NCBI GenBank assembly: GCA_964388665.1
Contig: CAYMBJ010000041.1
Coordinates: 1 to 36,113, forward strand
Source: CALCCV01 sp964388665
GTDB taxonomy: Bacteria > Bdellovibrionota > Bdellovibrionia > Bdellovibrionales > Bdellovibrionaceae
DNA: 36,113 nucleotides
Reading direction: 5' to 3'
Below are positions 1 through 7,717 of the stretch, in pieces. Position 1 is the stretch's first letter. Each line of letters starts with the position of its first letter. Below the pieces are notes generated by a model. That model worked only from the letters and a program-made list of their open reading frames with translations, made no database searches and was not told where the DNA came from. The position numbers were made by a program, and so were the translations under genes.

Positions 1-118
1 ATCATTAAAAAATCATATCAGACCTTTGTCCAGAGTTTTCGGATAGGCTCTTAATTTACCTTCGGCCGGGTTAATAAAGTACTGAATTCGTCGAAATGTC
101 CACAGGATAGGAGCAGTT

Positions 119-685
119 ATGTTAGAAAATCTTTTTGCAGATGCGCGCACTCACAGTCATTGGCAAAATAAAGATGTGCCAGATTCCATTTTGCAGCAGA
201 TCTATGAAATGGCGAAATGGGGACCTACCTCCGCAAATTCTCAACCCGCTCGGTTTGTTTTTGTAAAATCGAAAGCGGCAAAAGAAAAGCTTCGTTCGTG
301 TTTAGACCAAGGCAATGTTGAAAAAACGATGACGGCGCCAGTGACGGTGATCATAGCCGGCGACATGGAGTTTTACGAACAGTTACCCAAGCAATATCCA
401 CCCGCAGATGCCCGCTCTTGGTTTGTCGGCAAAGAAAAGCTGATCGCAGACACCCAGTTCCGCAATTCCAGCCTGCAAGGGGCTTACTTGATGATAGCGG
501 CACGGGCGCACGGTCTAGATTGTGGACCCATGTCAGGGTTCAACAATGAAAAGCTAGATCAGACATTCTTTACAGATAAAAAATGGAAATCTAACTTCTT
601 ATGCAACCTTGGCTTTGGCGAACCGGAGAAGTTGTTTCCGCGACTACCACGATTGACTTTCCAGGAGGCCTGTCAGGTCCTTTAG
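119..685 (+). CDS. rutE: RutE-like nitroreductase-family FMN oxidoreductase
   Basis: The product is a 188-residue flavin reductase of the nitroreductase fold. It resembles E. coli RutE, which reduces malonic semialdehyde to 3-hydroxypropionate in pyrimidine catabolism. The sequence follows RutE almost collinearly as I remember it: FADARTHSHW near the N-terminus, the FMN-contacting KWGPTSANSQPAR, the TAPVTVI segment, DARSWF, FRNSSLQGAYL, GLDCGPMSGF and the closing RLPRLTFQEAC. Length matches the family (about 195). The ATG at 119 is preceded by a TAGGAG ribosome site at 108-113. No other rut gene lies nearby, so the real substrate may be another aldehyde or a quinone/nitro compound. The gene converges on the minus-strand operon ending at 690 with only four bases between stops. 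The family is secure; the exact reaction is inferred. Confidence 0.85.
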   Translation: MLENLFADARTHSHWQNKDVPDSILQQIYEMAKWGPTSANSQPARFVFVKSKAAKEKLRSCLDQGNVEKTMTAPVTVIIAGDMEFYEQLPKQYPPADARSWFVGKEKLIADTQFRNSSLQGAYLMIAARAHGLDCGPMSGFNNEKLDQTFFTDKKWKSNFLCNLGFGEPEKLFPRLPRLTFQEACQVL

Positions 686-689
686 TTCA

Positions 690-1241
690 TTACTCGGCAG
701 TGTCTGCGGCAGTTTTTGGCTCAAAAAGATAGGTCGTACGAATCTTGTCATTGTCTTGGACTGAGTAGATTTCAAAAACAGATCCAGTCGACTCAAGTCG
801 CTGTTCGCGAAAGTAATCCTTCACTCTCGGGTAGACCTTCATAGGCCCGATGCTGGGCGCACCATCAAAAGTCGCCGTCACATATTCCTTTTTTGGTATC
901 TCTGCTGATTTAAAATCTTTTGGCAGAGTTTCTGGTAAATTTTCAACAATGCATCCGCCACGACTGCGCAAACGGTCATGGTCAACCATATCTGGATCAT
1001 CAATGTATTCACCAACCGACAACTTGCACTCGAGCCCCATATTCTTGGCCCATTTTTCGACAGTTTCAATCGTTTGCAAAATTTTATGATAGGGACCTAC
1101 GTGATCCATGTAAATCATTTGGTAGGGCCCCGAGGTGGCCATGGTGATATTCACAGGTTGATAAAAGCCGAGATACTTGTAGGCCAGGATCGCACCAAGC
1201 AATAGAGTTGCAAAAATACTAGCAAAAAAATATTTAATCAT
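690..1241 (-). CDS. membrane-anchored GyrI-like (SOUL/AraC effector-binding fold) protein
   Basis: This is a 183-residue protein with one N-terminal membrane segment (residues 3-24) followed by a domain resembling the GyrI-like small-molecule-binding fold: ATSGPYQMIYMDHVGPYHKI near residues 35-54 and a C-terminal EIY...TYLFEP strand. Such domains bind hydrophobic or cationic ligands in AraC/MerR regulators; here no DNA-binding domain is attached, so it is more likely a periplasmic or membrane-associated ligand-binding protein. A longer frame begins at 1265, but I choose the ATG at 1241. It has a GGAGAG ribosome site just upstream and overlaps the redoxin stop as ATGA (1241-1238), the signature of translational coupling. 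It is the last gene of the nadC-birA-redoxin operon. The function is unknown. Confidence 0.7.
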   Translation of the reverse strand: MIKYFFASIFATLLLGAILAYKYLGFYQPVNITMATSGPYQMIYMDHVGPYHKILQTIETVEKWAKNMGLECKLSVGEYIDDPDMVDHDRLRSRGGCIVENLPETLPKDFKSAEIPKKEYVTATFDGAPSIGPMKVYPRVKDYFREQRLESTGSVFEIYSVQDNDKIRTTYLFEPKTAADTAE

Positions 1242-1792
1242 GATTCTCTCCATTTGATTGAGCAACCCATGCTGGAATGCTGTTGCTCCGGTGTCTTTTC
1301 ACCGTGCACCAAGGCCTTTGTGAACTCATAAAGCTCGCGATTTCTTACTGCAGATGGATCTTTCCAAGAGTCATCCAGTCGTCCACGATACTGTAACTTT
1401 AAATCACGATCATAAACAAAAAAGTCAGGCGTGCAGACCGCGCCAAATTTTTTAGCAACCTGCTGATCTTCATCATGCAGATAGGGAAAGCTGTAATTTT
1501 TCAACTGTGCCCTGGCACGTAGATTTTCGAAACTGTCATCAGGATAGTTTTCGGAGTCATTGGCGCAAATTGCCACTAAGGGCACGTCCAACTCATTTAA
1601 ATCATGACCCAGTTGAATGAGGCGATCCTCGATGGCTTTTACATAGGGACAGTGATTGCAAATGAACATGACCACGAGGGCGGGTCTTCCAGAATAGTCT
1701 TTCAGTGCATGCTGCTTCTGATCAACACCCAGAAGGGAAAAGTTCGGAATCGGCGAGCCGATTTCTCCAGGAGGTGTATGCACAAGTGCCAT
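1238..1792 (-). CDS. thioredoxin-like redoxin (AhpC/TSA-TlpA type)
   Basis: This is a 184-residue redoxin-fold protein without a signal peptide. The N-terminal GSPIPNFSLLGVDQK and DYSGRPALVVMFICNHCPYVK segments are typical of the peroxiredoxin/TlpA group. The active site reads CNHC (C-x-x-C), in the family often annotated as 'thioredoxin family protein' with the CNHCPYVKA signature. A third conserved cysteine sits in the terminal MGCSIKW motif, also typical of that family. It probably acts as a cytoplasmic thiol-disulfide oxidoreductase or peroxide-linked redoxin; the substrate is unknown. The ATG at 1792 has a GGAG site seven bases upstream and lies one base after the birA stop. Its stop overlaps the next start, so it is coupled with the GyrI-like gene. 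Confidence 0.85.
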   Translation of the reverse strand: MALVHTPPGEIGSPIPNFSLLGVDQKQHALKDYSGRPALVVMFICNHCPYVKAIEDRLIQLGHDLNELDVPLVAICANDSENYPDDSFENLRARAQLKNYSFPYLHDEDQQVAKKFGAVCTPDFFVYDRDLKLQYRGRLDDSWKDPSAVRNRELYEFTKALVHGEKTPEQQHSSMGCSIKWRES

Positions 1793-1793
1793 G

Positions 1794-2528
1794 CTACAAC
1801 TCCAACCAAGAAGTTAGACCCGCCTCGGTTTCGAGGCTGCCCACTGCCGAAACAGCTTTGATTTTTGCAGTTAGATTGGGCCGCAAATTCAAGGCGCTAG
1901 CAAGTGCTTCACGTTGAAAAAGTGGCAGCAATTCATGGGCTTCTTCCACAGACTCTTGTAAGCCCACATGAAGGTAGGTCAAAAATTCAGAAAAAGAGTG
2001 CAATAGCTGATGGTGATTGAAGTGCGACAGATGCTCTGCCAGACATGTGCTCGAAGCAACGTCATTGGGTTTTGCAAACACGTTCATGCCAAGGCCAATG
2101 ATCAATTTGGTTAAATTTCCTTGTGAAACCGATTCAACGAGAATGCCTGCAATTTTTTTGTCGCCCAGATACAAATCATTTGGCGCTTTCAAACTCCAAG
2201 CCAACTGTGGGTAAATGGCGCTGGCGGCTCGCCACAGTGCCAGACCAATTCGCGGTGTCAACTGAGGCAAGACAGGTTTTTTGCTCAAAAAGACCCAAGA
2301 AGAAAGAAGGGCGCTGCCCTTTTCTGGAGAATTCCACAAGTTGTCATTGCGCCCCCGACCTTCTGATTGAAAGTCACTGACCAACAAAAGCTCAGGAGAG
2401 GTTACGCTCATCTCTTTTGCCTGCGCATTGGTGCTGGTGATTTCCGGCCAATAGATGGCCTCCAGCTGATGTTCCGCGGCCCACATTTTGGCTAACAATC
2501 CCATTGACCAATCTTCGCTAACATTCAT
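1794..2528 (-). CDS. birA: biotin--[acetyl-CoA-carboxylase] ligase, catalytic domain only
   Basis: The enzyme activates biotin to biotinyl-AMP and attaches it to the biotin carrier protein of acetyl-CoA carboxylase. The 244-residue sequence shows the ligase motifs: EITSTNAQAKE (residues 29-39), the biotinyl-AMP loop SEGRGRNDNLW (55-65), and KAPNDLYLGDKKIAGILVES (114-133), where K114 corresponds to the catalytic lysine of the KWPNDL motif. The usual tryptophan of that motif is alanine here. There is no N-terminal helix-turn-helix, so this is the monofunctional (group I) form that does not act as the bio repressor. The ATG follows the nadC stop (TAG at 2531-2529) with zero spacing and has a GAGGG ribosome site inside the end of nadC. 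Confidence 0.93.
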   Translation of the reverse strand: MNVSEDWSMGLLAKMWAAEHQLEAIYWPEITSTNAQAKEMSVTSPELLLVSDFQSEGRGRNDNLWNSPEKGSALLSSWVFLSKKPVLPQLTPRIGLALWRAASAIYPQLAWSLKAPNDLYLGDKKIAGILVESVSQGNLTKLIIGLGMNVFAKPNDVASSTCLAEHLSHFNHHQLLHSFSEFLTYLHVGLQESVEEAHELLPLFQREALASALNLRPNLTAKIKAVSAVGSLETEAGLTSWLEL

Positions 2529-3413
2529 CTATTTGCCCTCTGCTTTTTTGCGATTTTGATTTTGATTTTGATCGTGGTCTTGAGTGGTCTCACTCCAATC
2601 AAATTCGAGGCTGACGTCAGCGACGGGCGCGGAATGAGTGAGTGCGCCAACACTGATGTAGGTCACGCCAAGATCTGCCACACTTTTCACTCGCTCCAAG
2701 GTCATATTGCCGCTGGCCTCAGTTTCGATTTGCGGTGGAATAAGAGCCAAGCAATTTTTCAGCATTTCGTTGTCCATATTGTCCAGTAAAATTCTCTCAA
2801 CCTTTAGTTCAACAGCTTCTTTTGTGTCTTGCGGATTGCGAGCTTCAACCTCGATAGGGCCGTCATGCTGACTGCGGATACGCGCAACACAGGCGCTGAT
2901 GCTGCCAAGCGTGGCAATGTGATTGTCTTTAATCAATACCCCCGAACTCAGGTCCATGCGATGATTGGTGCCTCCGCCATGCACAACAGCGCGTTTCTCC
3001 AAAAGCCGCAAGCCCGGAGTTGTTTTGCGTGTGTCTAAGATTTTTGCCGTTGTGCCTTGGATGGCTTCAACAAAGCGGTGGGTGTGAGTGGCAATTCCAG
3101 AAAGGCGCCCAAGAAAGTTCAAGGCAACACGTTCGGCCTTCAAAATTTGCAAAAGATCGCCATCAATCGAACAAATAATTTGTGATTTAAGAATTCGATC
3201 GCCCTCTTCAAAGTGCCATTTGATTTTAACATTGGGCTCAAGCAAATTAACAGTCTGCTCAAAAGGCAGGGACCCGGAGAGAATGATATCTGATTTGGCG
3301 CGCAGTCGCGCACGGCCCAATCTGGGTTTTAGTGCCAGTGAATCGGTTGTGAGGTCACCATGGGGCATGTCTTCGGCAATAGCAAATCGAATGAGGTCCA
3401 ATAGATTTTTCAT
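2529..3413 (-). CDS. nadC: nicotinate-nucleotide pyrophosphorylase (quinolinate phosphoribosyltransferase)
   Basis: NadC converts quinolinate and PRPP to nicotinate mononucleotide, CO2 and PPi in de novo NAD synthesis. Family motifs are all present in 294 residues: EDMPHGDLTTD (14-24), ERVALNFLGRLSGIATHTH (94-112), DTRKTTPGLR (127-136), KRAVVHGGGTNHRMDL (140-155), IKDNHI, VEARN and LLDNM. The C-terminus carries a family-foreign QNQNQN run followed by a short basic/acidic tail, encoded by a GATTTT hexamer repeat (seen on the plus strand). I see no strong ribosome site at the ATG. The gene stands 59 bp after the receiver-domain gene and heads the nadC-birA-redoxin-GyrI operon. Its pathway partner nadB is in this window at 16071-17678; nadA is not. 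Confidence 0.95.
   Translation of the reverse strand: MKNLLDLIRFAIAEDMPHGDLTTDSLALKPRLGRARLRAKSDIILSGSLPFEQTVNLLEPNVKIKWHFEEGDRILKSQIICSIDGDLLQILKAERVALNFLGRLSGIATHTHRFVEAIQGTTAKILDTRKTTPGLRLLEKRAVVHGGGTNHRMDLSSGVLIKDNHIATLGSISACVARIRSQHDGPIEVEARNPQDTKEAVELKVERILLDNMDNEMLKNCLALIPPQIETEASGNMTLERVKSVADLGVTYISVGALTHSAPVADVSLEFDWSETTQDHDQNQNQNRKKAEGK
2552..2572. repeat. GATTTT hexamer repeat, 3.5 copies, in the nadC 3' end
   Basis: Three perfect GATTTT units (2552-2557, 2558-2563, 2564-2569) and a partial fourth encode the QNQNQN run of NadC on the minus strand. The unit is six bases, so copy-number change keeps the frame and would only lengthen or shorten the non-conserved C-terminal tail. It looks like replication slippage in a region free of constraint. 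Confidence 0.8.
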
Positions 3414-3450
3414 ATTGTGAAACTACTACTCTGGTGGAGACCTAAAGTCA

Positions 3451-3473
3451 CGCGAGATAAATTCCCGCGAGAT
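3451..3473. repeat. direct repeat CGCGAGAT x2 upstream of nadC
   Basis: Two identical eight-base units lie at 3451-3458 and 3466-3473, start to start 15 bp, in the short gap between the receiver gene and nadC; the second copy reaches the receiver gene stop. Spacing of about 1.5 helical turns does not strongly suggest a same-face operator. It could be a regulator site for nadC or chance. I did not see the same unit upstream of nadB. Confidence 0.3.
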
Positions 3474-4747
3474 CAGGATTTTACGTGGAACTCTTCATCA
3501 ACCTCGTCCAGTATTTTGGCAATCTCTTCACGCACAACGCGCTCCAAAATTTCTGGTAGCAGCTGCCAGCAGACATTTTCTGCAGATTTTTGCAAATTCT
3601 CCTGCAACGAAGACTGAACCTCTTCACTTTGAATCAGCTCTGACAAGGCATTTCGAATGGCAATCTCGGGATCCATACTTGGCAGCTCGGATTCCACTGA
3701 GCTCGCATCGCGTTGCTTCAGCCTGTTAGTTGACGTTTCTTGAAACTGATTGGAATTCAGCTGGTTTTGTCCTTGAGTCGTTGATCGATTATAGTCTTCG
3801 TTGTTCGCGGAGTCTTCGTCACCAAATGAAATTTCGGCAAATTGCCCCTCATCTTTGACCTTATAAGAACCAAAATCGATTTCTTCTTCTTCGTGTTCAG
3901 AGGGATGAAAGTCATTGGAAATGTCTTCAAGATTCAGGGCGTGAAAGGATTCGCCACTTGAATCAAGAGTCTGGTTATTGCGGTTGATATTCGCACCCGA
4001 GCGCCCCTGAATTGACAAAGCTTCAAAACTTTCAGGACTGGTGTTCGAGAGCCAATCAGCTCCTGCATTCGTTCCAGACCCTAGTTCTGATTCTTTGTTC
4101 GATGGAGTTCGTGCGGAGCGGTCAACAGCAATCGAGGACTCAAACTGGGGCGGTGGCGGAGGCGCTGAGTAGCTACTCGCAGCCTGAGGCGAGCCACCTG
4201 TTGTTCCGCTGCTATTTGTTACGCTTGTTTGGGGCGGCGGGGGCTTCGGTGGCATCTTTTGCGCAGCTGTTGGTGCGCTGGCCGGAATTTTTGGAGCTGG
4301 TGTATTTTGTGCGACGCCAGCTTCGGTAAAGTCAGGCAACTGAGGAAATTGCAAAAAAGAATTTACAGGATTGGATTCGGTTTTTGGGACCAGAGCTTTT
4401 ACCAAATCTCTGAGAGTTTCGATGTCAAATGGCTTTTCAAGGCGGCGATCCGCATTGGCGTCGGTGGCCTTTTTTTCATCAATCTCCATAAAGCCGCTCC
4501 ACATCAGCACCACCGGCAGATGGCTGAGTTCTGCATCCGCTTTGAGCTCTTGGCAAACCTCATAACCACTTTTTTTGGGGAGAAGCACATCAACAAAGGC
4601 AATGTCAGGCGCAAACGATTTGGCAACTGAGATGACGTCCAGTCCATTGGCGACACTTTTGACTTCAACTGCGAAATCCTTGAGAGAGAGCTGAATCACT
4701 TTTTTTATTGTGGTACTTTCATCAGCAAGTAAGACGCGTAAAGCCAT
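3473..4747 (-). CDS. receiver-domain protein with proline-rich/acidic linker and conserved helical tail (RomR/FrzS-like layout)
   Basis: This is a 424-residue response regulator with no DNA-binding or enzymatic output. Residues 1-120 are an intact receiver: acidic pair D9/E10, phospho-acceptor D53 in FVDVLLPKKSGYEV, switch S84 and K105. A proline/alanine-rich linker (about 148-200, including PPPPP) leads to a polar, acidic stretch (EHEEEEIDFG, FGDEDSANNED) with a twice-occurring motif of the form S-x-E-S-F-x-A-L (about 239 and 266). The last 65 residues are helical, centred on NVCWQLLPEILERVVREEIAKIL, a tail I recall from deltaproteobacterial receiver proteins. Receiver, Pro-rich region and acidic region match the layout of the polarity protein RomR, but identity is not shown. 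Start: ATG at 4747, possibly leaderless. It is divergent from lptG. Confidence 0.8.
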   Translation of the reverse strand: MALRVLLADESTTIKKVIQLSLKDFAVEVKSVANGLDVISVAKSFAPDIAFVDVLLPKKSGYEVCQELKADAELSHLPVVLMWSGFMEIDEKKATDANADRRLEKPFDIETLRDLVKALVPKTESNPVNSFLQFPQLPDFTEAGVAQNTPAPKIPASAPTAAQKMPPKPPPPQTSVTNSSGTTGGSPQAASSYSAPPPPPQFESSIAVDRSARTPSNKESELGSGTNAGADWLSNTSPESFEALSIQGRSGANINRNNQTLDSSGESFHALNLEDISNDFHPSEHEEEEIDFGSYKVKDEGQFAEISFGDEDSANNEDYNRSTTQGQNQLNSNQFQETSTNRLKQRDASSVESELPSMDPEIAIRNALSELIQSEEVQSSLQENLQKSAENVCWQLLPEILERVVREEIAKILDEVDEEFHVKS

Positions 4748-4753
4748 AGTCCA

Positions 4754-4782
4754 AGTAAATAAGGATTTTAGCTATGAGTCAA
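4754..4782 (-). promoter_or_regulatory. sigma70-like promoter for the receiver-domain gene, transcription start at the start codon
   Basis: On the minus strand, TTGACT (plus 4777-4782) is followed after 17 bp by TTTACT (plus 4754-4759). Seven bases on from the -10 box is 4747, the A of the ATG. There is no good Shine-Dalgarno sequence, so the mRNA would be leaderless. The -35 box is near consensus; the -10 matches 4 of 6. Confidence 0.4.
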
Positions 4783-4796
4783 GACATAATGGTTAA

Positions 4797-5867
4797 GTGA
4801 ATCGCATTGATAGGTACACCCTTTCGCTATTTTGGTTTTATTGCATTGCCGGCCTCATGGTCATCGTTACTATGTTCATTGCCGTCCAAGCCATGTCCGA
4901 CTTAGTTGATTACAAAGGGGTCGCCCTCCACTCCTTTATTCGCTACTACGGCTACTCTTTGCCAGAGACCTTGCAAAAGATGCTGCCGGTGGCTTGCCTC
5001 ATAGGTTCGGTTTTTACGCTCAATTCTCTCCAGAAAAACAACGAAATGACTCCTTTGTTTGCTGCGGGGATGAGTTTGTTTCGAATCATGCTGCCCACCC
5101 TATTGAGCGTTATCTTTTTGTGCATATTGAATTTGTACCTGACCGATCGAATTCTTCCGCCCTTGGCTAAGCAAAAGCACCGAGTTTTTCAGCACGAGAT
5201 CAAGAAATTGCCATCAGTGATATCCATGAACAAGGTTTGGTACCGCTCGCGCAACGCTATTTTTTATATAAAGACCCTCAATTTGGAAGGATCCAAGGCG
5301 CAGGGTTTAAATCTCTATTTTTTCGACGAGTCGTTCAATTTATTGCAGATGATGACCGCAAAGGAGGTCGAACTCAATGGTCCGCAGTGGACGCTCTTTG
5401 ATGGCACAATCACTCTGTTTAGCAAAGAGACCAGCTTCCCGCTAACAGACAATTTTAAGAAAAAGGTTGTGGTTATGAGCGAAGACTCCAGCGACTTGCA
5501 GTCTTCGCGGCAGACCTCAGAGATGCTCACGCAGGGCCAACTTAAGCAGTTTATCGATAAAAATCGCGAGGCTGGTCTTGAAACGACGAGCTACGAAGTG
5601 GATTATCACAGTAAATTTAGTTTTGCTTTTGCCGGACTGATCATGACTCTTTTGAGCATTCCCGTGAGCGTCGGGCGAGCTCGTAGTGGTGGAATGATGG
5701 TCAATGCAGGCATATGTCTAGGATTGGTTTTTGTCTATTGGGTGCTTTACAACTCAGCTTTGACCTTGGGAAATCGCGGTCATATCGAGCCGTTTTTCGC
5801 AGCCTGGATCACCAATGTGGCTGGCGGAGCACTCTCAGCGGTGCTGTTTATTAAGCTAAGGCGTTGA
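4797..5867 (+). CDS. lptG: LptF/LptG-family lipopolysaccharide export permease (LptG-like)
   Basis: This is a 356-residue inner-membrane permease of the YjgP/YjgQ family, the membrane half of the LptB2FG ABC transporter that extracts lipopolysaccharide for transport to the outer membrane. It begins MNRIDRYTLS like family members and has about six membrane helices: three before residue 125, a periplasmic beta-jellyroll-like domain (about 130-260), then three C-terminal helices starting with HSKFSFAFAGLIMTLLSIPV and a closing GLVFVYWVLYNSALTLG. Length equals E. coli LptG (360). LptF, LptB, LptA and LptC are not nearby. The start is GTG directly after an in-frame TAA with no clear ribosome site; a CATAAT box at 4785-4790 would place transcription onset at the GTG, but its -35 is poor. 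LptG is chosen over LptF by resemblance of the C-terminal region. Confidence 0.85.
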   Translation: MNRIDRYTLSLFWFYCIAGLMVIVTMFIAVQAMSDLVDYKGVALHSFIRYYGYSLPETLQKMLPVACLIGSVFTLNSLQKNNEMTPLFAAGMSLFRIMLPTLLSVIFLCILNLYLTDRILPPLAKQKHRVFQHEIKKLPSVISMNKVWYRSRNAIFYIKTLNLEGSKAQGLNLYFFDESFNLLQMMTAKEVELNGPQWTLFDGTITLFSKETSFPLTDNFKKKVVVMSEDSSDLQSSRQTSEMLTQGQLKQFIDKNREAGLETTSYEVDYHSKFSFAFAGLIMTLLSIPVSVGRARSGGMMVNAGICLGLVFVYWVLYNSALTLGNRGHIEPFFAAWITNVAGGALSAVLFIKLRR

Positions 5868-5983
5868 AATTATTAGTCTATACTTCGTCCAACCGCTGAT
5901 CCTCTTGGTGCCTTGCCATCAAGGCTGAGCAGGCCTCAGTTGCTGCTGAGCACATTAGGTCATCTTCGAGGCAAAGTTCGAGG

Positions 5984-6012
5984 CTGAAATTCAAATCATT
6001 TTGCGGTATGAT
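5984..6012 (+). promoter_or_regulatory. candidate sigma70 promoter for def-fmt
   Basis: CTGAAA (5984-5989), a 17-bp spacer and TATGAT (6007-6012, 5 of 6 matches) precede def. The predicted start near 6019 gives a leader of about 14 bases that includes the strong AGGAGG ribosome site. The rest of the 165-bp gap after lptG holds a weak imperfect hairpin (5904-5923, no T-run) and a TTCGAGGC direct repeat (5965-5972, 5977-5984). Confidence 0.45.
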
Positions 6013-6032
6013 GGACGAACCGAGGAGGAGCC

Positions 6033-6719
6033 ATGGCCGTTCGAGAAATTTTAACCTTTCCCAACCCTCTTTTGCGCGAAAAGTCGGAAGATGTGACCGA
6101 ATACAATCCAGACCTGCAAGATTTGGTCAATGACATGATTGAGACCATGTATGCGGCTCGTGGAATCGGCCTGGCGGCGCCACAGGTGGGCGAATTGAAG
6201 CGTCTATTGGTCATTGATACACGTCCCAGGGATGAAAAGGGGCGTCGCTATCAATATGACGAAATGACGGATCTTGAAAAAGCGGTGGTGCAGCCGCTAG
6301 TGCTACTGAACCCGCGTATCATAAAGGGCGAGGGCAAGACCACCTTTGATGAAGGCTGTCTAAGTTTGCCAGGATTTTATGAAACCGTTGAGCGCTTTAA
6401 CTATGTCGAAATTGAAGCTCAAAACTTGGTGGGCGAAACCTTTGTGGTAAAATCCGATGGGTTATTGGGAATTTGCATGCAGCATGAAATGGATCATCTG
6501 GAAGGAACTTTGTTCATTGATCATCTGAGTTTTTTGAAGAGCAGTCGTATAAAAAATCAAATCAAAAAACTAGGCTATCCAGTAAAGAAAAATGCCGAAG
6601 AAGGCGACGACGAAGATGGAGATGAGGACGATAGGGATGTTTGTGAGGTCGCAGGCCAACAGAAGGGAGAGTCTGCGGCCGCTGCTAGCGAAATCGAAGA
6701 ATGTGAAGTGAAATCGTGA
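6033..6719 (+). CDS. def: peptide deformylase with acidic C-terminal tail
   Basis: The enzyme removes the formyl group from nascent protein N-termini, using a metal held by one Cys and two His. All three motifs are intact: GIGLAAPQVG (44-53), EGCLSLPG (107-114, ligand C109) and QHEMDHLEG (150-158, ligands H151 and H155, catalytic E152). The core ends near residue 180. A further tail of about 45 residues is strongly acidic (EEGDDEDGDEDDRD, 189-202), which ordinary deformylases of about 170 residues lack; an insertion at about 65-88 also lengthens the protein. A very strong AGGAGG site (6023-6028) fixes the ATG at 6033. The stop overlaps the fmt start as GTGA, coupling deformylase and formyltransferase. 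Confidence 0.96.
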   Translation: MAVREILTFPNPLLREKSEDVTEYNPDLQDLVNDMIETMYAARGIGLAAPQVGELKRLLVIDTRPRDEKGRRYQYDEMTDLEKAVVQPLVLLNPRIIKGEGKTTFDEGCLSLPGFYETVERFNYVEIEAQNLVGETFVVKSDGLLGICMQHEMDHLEGTLFIDHLSFLKSSRIKNQIKKLGYPVKKNAEEGDDEDGDEDDRDVCEVAGQQKGESAAAASEIEECEVKS

Positions 6720-7717
6720 GCCGAGTCCGAGTTTGTTTTCTCGGAACTCCAGATTTTGCGGTCACCTCCCTGCAGGGCCTTTTGCAAGATGATCACTTTG
6801 AAATTGTCGGCGTCGTGACTCAACCAGACCGACCCTCTGGCCGAAAGCTCCAGTTACTGCCAACTCCAGTGAAACAATTGGCGCAGGAACATCAATTTAA
6901 GATTTTAGCACCTGAAAAACTTTGCAAAAGTCCTTTGATGTTGGACGAGATCAGATCCTGGCGTGCGGAAGTTGCAGTGGTTGTGGCTTATGGGCAGATT
7001 CTGAGCCAAGAGTTTTTAGATCTCTTTCCTTTTGGCTGCGTAAACGTGCACGCAAGTCTATTGCCGCGATGGCGTGGAGCGGCCCCAATTCAGAGAGCCA
7101 TTTTTGCTGGCGATGAAAAATCAGGTGTGTGCCTTCAAAAAATTGTGCGCAAGTTGGATGCGGGCGATATTCTCGGTCACCGCGCATGTGAAATTCCCAT
7201 AGAAATGAATTCTAAAGAGCTTCATGATAAATTGAGCACATTGGGCGCGCAGCTTTTGCACGTAGAGTTGATGGATTATATGCGCGGCAATTTGGCTGGA
7301 GAGCCCCAAGATGAAAGCCAGGTGACCTATGCGAAGAAAATCGAAAAGGCGGAGAGCCAGTTGATATTTACCAACTCAGCAAGGAGTTTGCATAACAAGG
7401 TTCGCGCTTTTGTTTGGGGACCTGGAACCCACTTTGTGCACTCCGGAAAAATCATAAAAGTTCATAAAACGAGATTGGTGCCCGCCACAGAGGGAAGTTC
7501 TGAGCCAGGAACTGTTGTAGATATGGGGCCTCACTCATTTACGATTGCCACAGGGCCATCAGAAGCGAGTGGATCTGAACTTCATGTGGGCAAAGAAATG
7601 CTTGAGGTTTTCGAAGTGCAACCGCAGTCACGCAATCGACAAAACGCCGGCGAATGGCTGCGGGCTTCTGGTCTAAGTTTGGGCACAAAGCTCACGGATT
7701 CGGCAAACAACTCTTGA
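6716..7717 (+). CDS. fmt: methionyl-tRNA formyltransferase
   Basis: Fmt transfers a formyl group from 10-formyl-tetrahydrofolate to initiator Met-tRNA. The 333-residue protein has the N-terminal Rossmann-like domain starting RVRVCFLGTPDFAV, VVTQPDRPSGR, the folate-site signature VNVHASLLPRWRGAAPIQRA (catalytic N110 and H112), and KLDAGDIL with the conserved aspartate. The C-terminal OB-like tRNA-binding domain follows from about residue 215 (ARSLHNKVRAFVWGPGTH). Length is typical (about 315). Translation begins with GTG at 6716 inside the def stop codon, a GTGA overlap. def-fmt is a classic pair. After the stop, AT-rich sequence leads to the porin gene; no terminator is evident. Confidence 0.96.
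   Translation: MSRVRVCFLGTPDFAVTSLQGLLQDDHFEIVGVVTQPDRPSGRKLQLLPTPVKQLAQEHQFKILAPEKLCKSPLMLDEIRSWRAEVAVVVAYGQILSQEFLDLFPFGCVNVHASLLPRWRGAAPIQRAIFAGDEKSGVCLQKIVRKLDAGDILGHRACEIPIEMNSKELHDKLSTLGAQLLHVELMDYMRGNLAGEPQDESQVTYAKKIEKAESQLIFTNSARSLHNKVRAFVWGPGTHFVHSGKIIKVHKTRLVPATEGSSEPGTVVDMGPHSFTIATGPSEASGSELHVGKEMLEVFEVQPQSRNRQNAGEWLRASGLSLGTKLTDSANNS

Noticed and set aside
1..118. Promoter for the rutE-like gene
   Set aside because: TTGTCC (26-31) and TAATTT (52-57) are 20 bp apart, too far for a confident sigma70 call; nothing else stands out in this stretch.
5904..5923. Hairpin CTTGGTG/CATCAAG after lptG as a terminator
   Set aside because: The stem needs a G-U pair and there is no T-run; it is probably chance.
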